From positions 9,787 to 73,786 of the forward strand of contig JAFABV010000035.1 in assembly GCA_023425865.1 (NCBI GenBank): a stretch of DNA of 64,000 bases, in the 5' to 3' direction. This DNA comes from Bacteroidota bacterium (GTDB lineage Bacteria > Bacteroidota > Bacteroidia > Bacteroidales > Bacteroidaceae). A program made the position numbers and the translations under genes. Below, in pieces: positions 33,692 through 43,800 of the stretch. Each line of letters starts with the position of its first letter. Positions within the stretch are counted from its first letter, which is position 1. The notes beneath the pieces are model-generated. The model worked only from the letters and a program-made list of their open reading frames with translations. It made no database searches and was not told where the DNA came from.

Positions 33692-33780
33692 GCAGGTGAA
33701 TATCAAGCCGCAAAAGTCTGTCGCCATCAAATGACGCTTGGGGAGACCAACGACTTTGCCCTATCTGATGTAACACCTAC
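33692..33780 (-). promoter_or_regulatory. Structured leader of the glycine cleavage operon
   Basis: Within the gcvT leader (minus strand) GTAGGTG pairs with CACCTGC (7 pairs, closing 33692-33780). Inside it ATCAG pairs with CTTGAT, GCAAAGTC pairs with GACTTTTGC (8 pairs, one bulge), and CGTCA pairs with TGATG at the tip. Nested stems of this kind suggest a regulatory RNA. It does not show the conserved core of the known glycine riboswitch, nor that of the THF riboswitch. Confidence 0.5.
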
Positions 33781-33830
33781 ATGACTCATGCAATATAGAT
33801 TGATAAAGATAATAGACTAAAACTCCAAGG

Positions 33831-33863
33831 GCAAAGGTAGAAAAAAAACAGTACCAGCGCAAA
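33831..33863 (-). promoter_or_regulatory. Promoter of the glycine cleavage operon
   Basis: On the minus strand TTTG (complement of 33860-33863) and TACCTTTGC (complement of 33831-33839) are separated by exactly 20 bases, a full match to the Bacteroidota promoter. Transcription would start about 165 bases before gcvT. Confidence 0.85.
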
Positions 33864-33950
33864 GAAATGGCATAAAAATTATCTTCCTCACCCAAAATAA
33901 CACCGTGACCTGATTATTGCGCGAGACGGTGCGCGACCTCGGCAAAGCGC

Positions 33951-33988
33951 AAAGGGGGCTGGAAGATCTGTGGATCTTCCAGCCCCCT
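33951..33988 (-). terminator. Terminator after the bamD-rpoZ-DUF4293 genes
   Basis: GGGGGCTGGAAGATC pairs perfectly with GATCTTCCAGCCCCC around a short loop, 24 bases past the DUF4293 stop. On the minus strand it ends in CCCCCTTT. It insulates this operon from the gcv promoter. Confidence 0.85.
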
Positions 33989-34011
33989 CAGGTGCTACAA
34001 TAGCCGACGCG

Positions 34012-34461
34012 TTATCTGATGCGGTCCATTGACCTCACCAGTTTCTCATCGGCCATGATACCGCGGTGCGCCATCACAAAAAGGATGATGGCCACCAAGG
34101 GCAGGCCTGCCGCGAAGTGAAGACGGAAATTGACCGCCGGCAGCAACTCTCCCAAGACGCAGATGCCGTAATAGACATACCACGCCAAGCAAAGAATGAT
34201 GCCCACGGTACACATTCGCGCCTGAAAGAGGCGGCGACGATAGAGGAAGATACTGGTCAGCGCCAACGTGCCAGCCACCACCAAGTCGACAAACAAGATG
34301 GGACGCACCACAAATTGCTGGCCATTGGTCAGGCCGGCATTGTACCACACAAAGCCCGTGCCCATGCCCTTTGGCTCAATGGAACCGATGGGAAGACAGA
34401 GGCATACGATGAGCGCCAGCAACGCCACCAGCAGGTAGACTGTTTGTTTGCGCTGAATCAT
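34012..34461 (-). CDS. DUF4293 membrane protein
   Basis: A 149-residue Bacteroidota membrane protein with four predicted helices (VYLLVALLALIVCLCLPIG, ILFVDLVVAGTLALTSIFLY, CTVGIILCLAWYVYYGICVL, FAAGLPLVAIILFVMAH), the conserved MIQRKQTVYLL start and ADEKLVRSMDRIR end. Function is unknown. Its start abuts the stop of the omega-subunit gene, so it is probably translated with it. Confidence 0.88.
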   Translation of the reverse strand: MIQRKQTVYLLVALLALIVCLCLPIGSIEPKGMGTGFVWYNAGLTNGQQFVVRPILFVDLVVAGTLALTSIFLYRRRLFQARMCTVGIILCLAWYVYYGICVLGELLPAVNFRLHFAAGLPLVAIILFVMAHRGIMADEKLVRSMDRIR

Positions 34462-34796
34462 CAGAACTCTTTCTCCATGTCCTTAGACGGGTCGCGCCAA
34501 TACACGCTACCTTCTACAAACTCCTGCGTTGCCAACAGCGTGGGCTTGGGCAATTTCTCGTAGTAGCGGCTGATCTCAATCTGTTCGCGGTTTTCGAACA
34601 CCTCCTCCAAAGAGTCGTTGTAAGAGGCAAACTCGGCCAGCTTCTTGTTCAGGTCCTGCTTGATCTCCACAGAGATCTGGTTGGCACGCTTACCGATAAT
34701 AACCACACTCTCATAGATATTAGAGGTGTCCTTAGACAAATCCATGATGTTGCGTGTAACGGTATTTACCGGAGCTTTTGACTTTTTGTAATCCAT
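34461..34796 (-). CDS. rpoZ: RNA polymerase omega/Rpb6-family subunit
   Basis: A 111-residue protein of the Bacteroidota omega-like family, which helps assemble RNA polymerase. It begins MDYKKSKAPVNTVTRNIMDL and contains YESVVIIGKRANQISVEIK, the Rpb6-like core. I chose the ATG at 34796; the frame extends 14 codons upstream but lacks family similarity there. It lies between bamD and the DUF4293 gene in an order common in this phylum. Confidence 0.88.
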   Translation of the reverse strand: MDYKKSKAPVNTVTRNIMDLSKDTSNIYESVVIIGKRANQISVEIKQDLNKKLAEFASYNDSLEEVFENREQIEISRYYEKLPKPTLLATQEFVEGSVYWRDPSKDMEKEF

Positions 34797-34850
34797 GTGT
34801 CTGTTATTCCTTGTTTTGTGGGTCGCCAATGGCCTCACCCATGATGATGA

Positions 34851-35684
34851 TTATTCTGATGCGGAGGAAATGACCTTCTTGCACTTCTCGATATAGTCTT
34901 CGGCGCGCTTACGCTCCTTAGAGTCAGGATACTCGTTGATGAAACCGTAGCATTCGTCTTCGGCGTCCTGGAATCGTTCGAGCTTCTTGGCGTCCACACT
35001 CTGCTGGGCAAGCTCAAACTTGCTCTTCATGATGAGCAGGGCAAAGTCCTCGCGCTTATCGGTGTAGGGGTAATCCTTAATGGCATTCTGTGCCGTAACG
35101 ATACATGCGGTGTAGTTGTTCTCCCCGCGCCCGCAGTTGCCAAAGTAAGAGCCGAGGTCGTAATAGAGCTGTGCCGACCGCAATTCCTTGTCCACCAACT
35201 TGTCTTGAAGGGCAAACAACCGCTTCTGGGCCTTGTCCTTGTACTTGGCGTCGAGGTAGAGGTCAAGATATTCCTGGTAGGCGGCGATGGCCTGAACGGT
35301 CTGGCTCTGGTCGAGTCGCGGCTCCGGCGTGCTCATATACAGTGCCTCGCCCGCATAGAACTCCGCCAACTCGGCATAGACTCCACGGGGGTAAGACTTG
35401 ACATAACGCTTAAAGGTTTCGGACGCGGTCTCGTAGTCGCGGTTCATAAACTCGGACATGCCCAGCATGTAAAGGCTTTCCTGAGCATCCTGCGTGCCTT
35501 TCTGCTGGACTATAAGCTCTTGCAGCAGCGAGCTGGCACGAGTATATTTGCCATTGGCAAAACACTCCTTGGCGTACTCGTACTTATAACGAAAATCCTG
35601 TGACTTATAGACTGTATTGAACTCCTGTGCGCAACTGCTCAGCAGCAAAATAGTCGTCAGAGCGGCAAGAACAATATTCTTCAT
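34851..35684 (-). CDS. bamD: Outer membrane assembly lipoprotein BamD
   Basis: A 277-residue lipoprotein of the BAM complex, which inserts beta-barrel proteins into the outer membrane. The signal peptide (MKNIVLAALTTILLLSSC) ends with the lipid-bearing cysteine. TPR-like repeats follow (YEYAKECFANGKYTRASSLL; ESLYMLGMSEFMNRDYETAS; FYAGEALYMS), matching the family. I chose the ATG at 35684 so that the signal peptide is at the terminus. A complete promoter lies 19 bases upstream. Confidence 0.92.
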   Translation of the reverse strand: MKNIVLAALTTILLLSSCAQEFNTVYKSQDFRYKYEYAKECFANGKYTRASSLLQELIVQQKGTQDAQESLYMLGMSEFMNRDYETASETFKRYVKSYPRGVYAELAEFYAGEALYMSTPEPRLDQSQTVQAIAAYQEYLDLYLDAKYKDKAQKRLFALQDKLVDKELRSAQLYYDLGSYFGNCGRGENNYTACIVTAQNAIKDYPYTDKREDFALLIMKSKFELAQQSVDAKKLERFQDAEDECYGFINEYPDSKERKRAEDYIEKCKKVISSASE

Positions 35685-35702
35685 TCCTTCACTTTTAGTC
35701 TG

Positions 35703-35733
35703 CAAATTTACATATTATTCTTTGGTTCGCAAA
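35703..35733 (-). promoter_or_regulatory. bamD promoter
   Basis: On the minus strand TTTG (complement of 35730-35733), 19 bases, then TAAATTTG (complement of 35703-35710) matches the Bacteroidota consensus. The bamD start is 19 bases past the -7 element. Confidence 0.75.
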
Positions 35734-35783
35734 AGGTTATGATGTTTTTTAGCAAAAAAACACGCTTAATGATTGTTTTTTAG

Positions 35784-35791
35784 TACTTTTG
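35784..35791 (+). promoter_or_regulatory. Probable uvrB -7 element
   Basis: TACTTTTG at 35784-35791 fits TAnnTTTG, only 6 bases before the uvrB ATG. If used, the transcript would be leaderless or almost so. No good -33 TTTG is seen. Confidence 0.5.
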
Positions 35792-35797
35792 TAGGCT

Positions 35798-37831
<2,034 letters not shown>

Positions 37832-37935
37832 CGCACCTCTACCCATTATCCGAAGGCCTCGCCACACGTACCACAACACGCTGATTTACAAACCATGAGG
37901 GCTGAACGCCCACGCCATTCCATGCAGATGGTGGA

Positions 37936-38030
37936 ATGATTCTATATAGAACTGCAGAATGATTCTATATAGAACTATCCCGTGGTTTTATATAGAACCA
38001 TCGGATGGTTTCATATAAAACCACGGGATG
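37936..38030. repeat. Tandem array of 23-base palindromic units (4 copies)
   Basis: Units start at 37936, 37959, 37982 and 38005 with spacers AGA, CCC, CGG and GGG; cores match ATGRTTYTATAYARAACCAT, and the last unit has GTTTCATATAAAACCAC. The array lies 105 bases past uvrB. Beyond it, to 38319, I see no gene. Confidence 0.9.
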
Positions 38031-38319
38031 AAATGGGCAGGGCGACAAAACGTAGAAATGGTGCAGGTACGGGAAAACGGGCGCCATGAGAAGGGCGAAT
38101 GGCGTTAGACCGTGGTTGGGCGCCATGCACCCATGTAACGGAGAGCCCCTTTAGCGAGCTGGCAGAAGCACATGGCCACCCCTGCCCAAGCCATTCTGCC
38201 ACAGGGCATGAGCAGGGGGCGCAACTGGTGCGTCGGGTTGTCGACATGCGCTGAAATAGGGCACTGAATAATAAAAGTTAAAAAAAAGAACTTACAACCC
38301 ATAGATACAGCAGAATTTA

Positions 38320-38327
38320 GTAATTTT
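38320..38327 (+). promoter_or_regulatory. -7 element for the DUF4468 gene
   Basis: TAATTTTG at 38320-38327 fits the Bacteroidota -7 consensus, 32 bases before the start at 38359. No TTTG at the -33 distance. Confidence 0.55.
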
Positions 38328-38358
38328 GCCTAATAACATTTTACATATCCGATCGGTA

Positions 38359-39021
38359 ATGAAACATCTTATCATTGCGCTGCTGGCCTGCCTTCCTTGG
38401 ACGGCGATGGCCCAAAACACTTGGGAGCTGCCCGAGTCGCAGACCAACAAGCAAGAAGTGGAAAAACCACGAAAGCAAGTCAAGGAAAAAGTCCAGAAGA
38501 TAAAAGAAGATCCCAAATACCTCACAGGAGCGGTGCCGGAGGTTGACGGCAAGGTGGTGTTCACCCTCGACCGCGACGTGCCGGGAATGTCGGCCGACGA
38601 CATCTACCAAGCCGTGTACGAGGTGATGCAGGGCATTACCCAGGAGGAAGGACAGTTTCCCACCAGCAAGATAGCCGTGGTAAACAAGGGCCAGCACACC
38701 ATAGCGGCCCGCATAAAAGAATGGCTGGTATTCTCCAACTCGTTTCTGTCGCTCGACCGGACGGTGTTCAACTATACCCTGATAGCCCAAGCCTCTGACG
38801 GCCACATCAAGATGACCATGGAGCGCATCAGCTACGAATACGAGACCGAACGCCCCTCGGGCATACGGGCCACCGCCGAAGAGTGGATCACCGACAAGAA
38901 GGCGGTAAACAGCAAACATACCAAACTGCAGAAATACAACGGCAAATTCCGCCGCAAAACCATCGACCGCAAGGACAATATCTTCGGGAGAGTATGCAAC
39001 GCCTTGAGAATAAGCTATTAG
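38359..39021 (+). CDS. Exported DUF4468 protein
   Basis: A 220-residue periplasmic protein. The signal peptide is MKHLIIALLACLPWTAMA, cleaved before QNTWE. A Lys/Glu-rich linker (KPRKQVKEKVQKIKEDPKYL) precedes the DUF4468-type domain (VVFTLDRDVPGMSADDIYQA; RIKEWLVFSNSFLSLDRTVF; YTLIAQASDGHIKMTMERIS), which is thought to have a TBP-like fold. Function is unknown; the family is common in Bacteroidota envelopes. I chose the ATG at 38359, where the signal peptide starts, rather than the one 11 codons upstream. Confidence 0.85.
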   Translation: MKHLIIALLACLPWTAMAQNTWELPESQTNKQEVEKPRKQVKEKVQKIKEDPKYLTGAVPEVDGKVVFTLDRDVPGMSADDIYQAVYEVMQGITQEEGQFPTSKIAVVNKGQHTIAARIKEWLVFSNSFLSLDRTVFNYTLIAQASDGHIKMTMERISYEYETERPSGIRATAEEWITDKKAVNSKHTKLQKYNGKFRRKTIDRKDNIFGRVCNALRISY

Positions 39022-39049
39022 AATACATCTTACCCGAACAGACAAGACA

Positions 39050-39274
39050 ATGGATAACGAGACACCATATATCAGAAAACGCCGTCGCGGAGAAGAGGAA
39101 AAGCCTGCCGACCAGATTCTGAAGTTAAGAAATTGGCTGAACATCATCTTCATGGTGGGCGCCATCATCGGCGTGCTGCTCTATTTCTTTCACGACCAGA
39201 ACACAGGCACCATCGTGGTATTGGGCGCCATGATATTCAAGATTGTGGAGAGCGCCTTACGATTCATACGATAG
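39050..39274 (+). CDS. Small two-helix membrane protein
   Basis: A 74-residue protein with a basic/acidic start (MDNETPYIRKRRRGEEEKPA) and two hydrophobic helices (WLNIIFMVGAIIGVLLYFF and GTIVVLGAMIFKIVESAL). Its stop abuts the start of the porin gene. Function is unknown; by position it may assist or share a promoter with the porin. Confidence 0.75.
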   Translation: MDNETPYIRKRRRGEEEKPADQILKLRNWLNIIFMVGAIIGVLLYFFHDQNTGTIVVLGAMIFKIVESALRFIR

Positions 39275-41605
39275 ATGAAGAGAATACGCATATTGGCCTT
39301 GTTGCTGCTGGGCACGGCATTACCCACGCTGGCCCAAATCGACCGAGAGCAAGATGGTTACAACCAGGTGGACGAGTTGGGCAACTTCACCACAGCGTCA
39401 GACCGCCGCAACCAGAAAGACTCGGTACACAGCGACAAGGAAATACCCAAGGGCATCTATACCTGGACCATTGACAAGCGGTTCGGAGACATCAGGCCGG
39501 CCCAGATGGATACGCTGTCGCACATGTACATGAACTCGGTTTTCACCGAGGGCATGCGCGGGGAGTACAACACCACGGGCAACTTAGGCTCGCCGCGCCA
39601 AGCCAGAATCTTTATCGACCGCTACAACGAAGGGCAGTTTATTTTTACGCAGCCTTACGACTATGTGGTGCAACCCGAAGACCAGTTTCTTTTCACCAAC
39701 ACGCTGTCGCCCTTCACCAACCTTTCGTACAACAACTTTGGCAACCGTACCAACGGCGAGGACCATTTCACGGCGAAGTTTGGCGTCAACGCCGGACGGC
39801 GGTTGGGCGTGGGCTTCAAGTTCGACTACCTGTATGGGCGAGGCTACTATTCCAACCAGTCGACGTCGCACTTCAACTACACCATGTACGGGTCGTATCT
39901 CGGCGACCGCTACCAGGCTCACCTGCTGGCCTCGACCAACCACCAGAAGGTGACGGAGAACGGCGGTATCGCCAGCGACATGTACATCACGCATCCCGAA
40001 ACTTTCAACGAAGACTATCAGCCCTCAGAGATACCCACCATACTGGAGCGCAACTGGAACCGCAACGACAACCAGCACATCTTCTTCAGTCAGCGCTACA
40101 TGATTGGCTTCAACCGAAAGGTGCCCATGACCGCCAAAGAGATTGAAGCCAAGAAGTTTGCCATGGCCGCCAAGAAGGAGGCCGAGGAGCGCAAGCGCAA
40201 GGAAGAGGCCAACCGCGAGGCCCGCGACGCCGGACGCCAGACCGACGAGAACGCCGACATCAAGCCATCGACCTTCAATGGCAGGCCCGACAATGCCAAG
40301 ATTGCCGAGGGAACCATGCGCGCCGACTCTACCGTGACCGGACGCATCAGCGTAAACGGCAAGGCCGCCGCCGACAGCCTGCTGGCTGCCTCGGCCAAGA
40401 CCAAGGAAGATACCTCATGGCTCAAGAACGAGTATGTGCCCGTGACGAGTTTCATCCATACCCTGCACTTCAACAACTACCGTCGTATCTACGAGGCATA
40501 TAAGACCCCGACCGACTTCTACCTCGACAATTACGACGTGCAGGAAAAATTCGGCAATGACTCCATCTTCGACAAAACCACCCACTGGGAGCTGTCAAAC
40601 ACCTTCGCCATATCGATGCTCGAAGGGTTTAACAAGTGGGCAAAGTTTGGCCTGAAGGCCTTTGCCACGCACCAACTCCGCCATTTCACCCTACCCGACG
40701 AGGCAGGCGTACGCATCTGGAACGAAAACGCCTTCAGCGTGGGCGGCCAACTCTCGAAGACACAGGGCAAGACCCTGCACTTCCACGCGTTGGGCGAGGT
40801 GGGGGTAGCCGGCATCAATTCGGGCGAACTGCATCTTGACGGGGGCGTCGACGTGAACTTCCCCCTCTTCGGCGACACGCTGACCCTTGCCGCCACAGGC
40901 TTTTACCGCCACGAGAAACCCTCGTTCTACTTCCGGCACTACCAGAGCCGGCATTACTGGTGGGACAACGACGACCTCGCCATGACCGACCACTTCCGCG
41001 TTCAGGGCATATTGCAGTATCAGAAAACACGCACACGGCTGCGCGTGGCCTTCGACGAAATCAACAATTACACCTACTTCGTCACCACCTATACCGCTGG
41101 CGAGGAGACGCGTACCAACAACAGCGCTACCGTCAAGCAGGCCTCTTCCGGGCTCACGTTGTTCACTGCCGAACTCAGCCAGGACTTCACCTTGGGTCCG
41201 GTAAACTGGGAGAGCGTGGTGACATTCCAGAAGTCGACCAAGGAAGACATACTCCCGCTGCCCACCCTCAACGTCTACACCAATCTCTATCTCAGGTTTA
41301 AGATTGCGCGTGTGCTGAAGTGTGATTTCGGTGCCGACGCCCGCTACTTCACCAAATATAACGCGCCCGAGTATGTGCCCGCCATAGGGCAATACGCCGT
41401 GCAAGGCAATGACGCGAAGGTAGAGGTGGGCAACTACCCTATCGTCAACGTCTACGCGAACTTCCACCTCAAGCAGACGCGGTTCTTCGTCATGATGAGC
41501 CACGTCAACGCTGGCAGTGGAAGCAACAATTACTTCCTCACCCCACACCATCCGCTCAACGGCAGAGTATTTCGATTCGGCTTGAGCTGGAACTTTTATA
41601 ACTAA
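39275..41605 (+). CDS. Large putative outer-membrane porin
   Basis: A 776-residue putative porin of the Bacteroidota family. The signal peptide is MKRIRILALLLLGTALPTLA. Conserved parts: FGDIRPAQMDTLSHMYMNSV, FTEGMRGEYNTTGNLGSPRQ and RIFIDRYN, followed by long alternating strands and a C-terminal FRFGLSWNFYN that ends in an aromatic residue, as expected for BAM substrates. Residues about 290-380 form a charged, Lys/Glu/Ala-rich insert (EAKKFAMAAKKEAEERKRKE) that should lie in a loop or periplasmic tail. The substrate is unknown. Confidence 0.88.
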   Translation: MKRIRILALLLLGTALPTLAQIDREQDGYNQVDELGNFTTASDRRNQKDSVHSDKEIPKGIYTWTIDKRFGDIRPAQMDTLSHMYMNSVFTEGMRGEYNTTGNLGSPRQARIFIDRYNEGQFIFTQPYDYVVQPEDQFLFTNTLSPFTNLSYNNFGNRTNGEDHFTAKFGVNAGRRLGVGFKFDYLYGRGYYSNQSTSHFNYTMYGSYLGDRYQAHLLASTNHQKVTENGGIASDMYITHPETFNEDYQPSEIPTILERNWNRNDNQHIFFSQRYMIGFNRKVPMTAKEIEAKKFAMAAKKEAEERKRKEEANREARDAGRQTDENADIKPSTFNGRPDNAKIAEGTMRADSTVTGRISVNGKAAADSLLAASAKTKEDTSWLKNEYVPVTSFIHTLHFNNYRRIYEAYKTPTDFYLDNYDVQEKFGNDSIFDKTTHWELSNTFAISMLEGFNKWAKFGLKAFATHQLRHFTLPDEAGVRIWNENAFSVGGQLSKTQGKTLHFHALGEVGVAGINSGELHLDGGVDVNFPLFGDTLTLAATGFYRHEKPSFYFRHYQSRHYWWDNDDLAMTDHFRVQGILQYQKTRTRLRVAFDEINNYTYFVTTYTAGEETRTNNSATVKQASSGLTLFTAELSQDFTLGPVNWESVVTFQKSTKEDILPLPTLNVYTNLYLRFKIARVLKCDFGADARYFTKYNAPEYVPAIGQYAVQGNDAKVEVGNYPIVNVYANFHLKQTRFFVMMSHVNAGSGSNNYFLTPHHPLNGRVFRFGLSWNFYN

Positions 41606-41637
41606 TCATTATACACCGTTTAATAACAAAAAAAAAT

Positions 41638-42186
41638 ATGGCAAACATTCTTTTTATCGTAGGTTCTTTTAGGAAAGGCTCCTTCAACGGTCAGGTAGCA
41701 AAACTGGCCGAGGGTTTCATCGGTGACCGCGCGACAGTGAGCTACCTCGACTATAGTGATGTACCTTTCATCAACCAAGATGAGGAGTTTCCCGCTCCCG
41801 CGGCTGTTGCCCGTCTCCGTCAGACGGTGGCCGACGCTGACGCGGTATGGGTTTTCACTCCAGAATACAATTACAGCTATCCCGGCGTGCTGAAGAACGC
41901 CATCGACTGGCTCTCACGCCCGGTAGACCCCGCCAACTGGACGGCCCCCACAGTGCTGGCCGGAAAGCTCTTCACGGCAAGCGCGGCCGGAGGTAAGCTG
42001 GGAGGCAGCAAGAGCTTGGAGAAGCTCAACGAGTTGCTGAACTTGCTCGGGGCAAAGGTGGCCGATGTGCCGCAGACGGCAATAGCGCTGAACAGCGAGG
42101 CATGGACCGAGGACAAGATGATTCTCACCGACGAGCAGAAGCAGGAGGTCAAGGCGCAGGCTGAGGCACTGCTGAAGACGCTCTAA
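41638..42186 (+). CDS. NADPH-dependent FMN reductase
   Basis: A 182-residue flavodoxin-like reductase. Landmarks: GSFRKGSFNGQVAKL for FMN phosphate binding, TPEYNYSYPGVLKNAIDWLS, the family signature, and the C-terminal helix. It reduces FMN, or quinones and azo compounds, with NADPH. It stands alone, 32 bases after the porin stop with no visible terminator, so read-through is possible. Confidence 0.93.
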   Translation: MANILFIVGSFRKGSFNGQVAKLAEGFIGDRATVSYLDYSDVPFINQDEEFPAPAAVARLRQTVADADAVWVFTPEYNYSYPGVLKNAIDWLSRPVDPANWTAPTVLAGKLFTASAAGGKLGGSKSLEKLNELLNLLGAKVADVPQTAIALNSEAWTEDKMILTDEQKQEVKAQAEALLKTL

Positions 42187-42295
42187 GCCCACCCACCGAT
42201 AGACCCGCGGGCGCTACGGCAGTACCGTGGGCTATCATCAACACCTAATACCTATTTATATTATACATACATCTATTACTTAAACGCGCTGATAT

Positions 42296-43738
42296 ATGGA
42301 AAAACTGATTGACTGCTTCGTACCGGAAGGCAACGAAACAGAAACCGACAAGAACGTGAACAGTCTCAACGACCTTGACATTGTCAACGACATCACCATC
42401 GTAGAAACCTCGCTGCGTGAGAGTGAAACCCTGAGAACCATCGCTGAGATGGTTAAGGCACCCTATGCCTTGTTTTTCCTCAAGAGCCAGTACATCAGCA
42501 TGGGCTATCGTGCCCTGGAGCGCATGATACAGGTGGCTGAGATGACCGGCGCAGGCATGGTATATGCCGACCACTATAATGTTTCAGCCGAAGGCACCCG
42601 CACTGACGCGCCCGTCAACGACTACCAGATGGGTAGCCTGCGCGATGACTTCGACTTCGGTAGCGTATTGCTGTTGCGTACCGACGCCCTCAAGGAGGCG
42701 GCAGCGCGCATGACCGCCGATTACAAGGCCGCCGGACTATACGACCTGCGACTGAAGCTCTCGCAGAAGTGCCGATTCGAGCATATCAACGAGTTTCTCT
42801 ATTCTGAAGTAGAGCTCGACACCCGCACTACGGGCGAAAAGCTCTTCGACTACGTAGACCCCACCAACCGCGCCTCACAGATTGAGATGGAGGCGGCCTG
42901 CACCGAGCATCTGCGTGAGATAGGCGGATATCTGGCACCGGGCACCATGCAGGAGGTTGACCTGAAGAGCGGCAATTTTGAAGTGGAAGCCACCATCATG
43001 ATTCCCGTGCGCAATCGTGTCAAGACCATCCGCGACGCCATCGACAGCGCGCTGAGCCAGGTGACGACGTTCAAATACAACATCTTTGTCGTGGAGAACG
43101 GTCCGGAATGCCACTCCACCGACGGCACCACAGAGGCCATCGACAGCTACGACGACCCACGCATCATACACATTGTGCCTACCCGCAACGACCTCGGGGT
43201 GGGGGGAAGCTGGAATATGGCGGCTCACGACCCACGGTGCGGCCGTTTCATCGTGCAGCTCGACTCCGACGATGTTTACTCGGGCACCGACACGCTGCAG
43301 AAGATGGTCGACGCGTTCTATGCCCAGCGGTGTGCCATGGTCATCGGCTCGTATATGCTCACCGACATCAATATGAACATGCTGCCGCCGGGAAAGATTG
43401 ACCATAAGGAATGGACTCCCGACAACGGACGCAACAACGCGCTTCGCATCAACGGACTCGGCGCTCCGCGCGCTTTCTTCACGCCGGTGGTGCGGGCCAT
43501 CAACCTGCCCAACGTCAACTACGGCGAGGATTATGCCTTAGGACTCGCCATCAGCCGACAGTATACCATCGGCCGCATTTACGACGTGGTGTACAACTGC
43601 CGACGCTGGGACGACAACTCTGACGGTAATCTTGATCGCGTCAAGGAGAATCGCAACAACCTCTACAAAGACCGCATACGCACCTGGGAACTGATGGCAC
43701 GCATCGCCAAGAACAGCCAGAGTGGGGCCCAAAACTAA
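42296..43738 (+). CDS. Glycosyltransferase family 2
   Basis: A 480-residue protein with a GT2 (GT-A) domain in the C-terminal half: ATIMIPVRNRVKTIRDAIDS, NIFVVENGPECHSTDGT, PTRNDLGVGGSWN, and the metal-binding FIVQLDSDDVYSG, then PRAFFTPVVRA and NYGEDYALGL. The N-terminal 220 residues also look like a decayed GT-A-like domain (VETSLRESETLRTIAEMV; FFLKSQYISMGY). It transfers sugar from an activated donor; acceptor unknown. It lies before the permease and kinase genes in the same direction. Confidence 0.9.
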   Translation: MEKLIDCFVPEGNETETDKNVNSLNDLDIVNDITIVETSLRESETLRTIAEMVKAPYALFFLKSQYISMGYRALERMIQVAEMTGAGMVYADHYNVSAEGTRTDAPVNDYQMGSLRDDFDFGSVLLLRTDALKEAAARMTADYKAAGLYDLRLKLSQKCRFEHINEFLYSEVELDTRTTGEKLFDYVDPTNRASQIEMEAACTEHLREIGGYLAPGTMQEVDLKSGNFEVEATIMIPVRNRVKTIRDAIDSALSQVTTFKYNIFVVENGPECHSTDGTTEAIDSYDDPRIIHIVPTRNDLGVGGSWNMAAHDPRCGRFIVQLDSDDVYSGTDTLQKMVDAFYAQRCAMVIGSYMLTDINMNMLPPGKIDHKEWTPDNGRNNALRINGLGAPRAFFTPVVRAINLPNVNYGEDYALGLAISRQYTIGRIYDVVYNCRRWDDNSDGNLDRVKENRNNLYKDRIRTWELMARIAKNSQSGAQN

Positions 43739-43800
43739 AGTAAGGACCGCACAAGGCCCAATTGTTCTATCCCAGCTTCGTGCTGCTTGATGTTTCTTGA

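Noticed and set aside
33692..33780. Known glycine riboswitch upstream of gcvT
   Set aside because: The conserved core of that class is not visible; the stems are reported instead as an unassigned leader.
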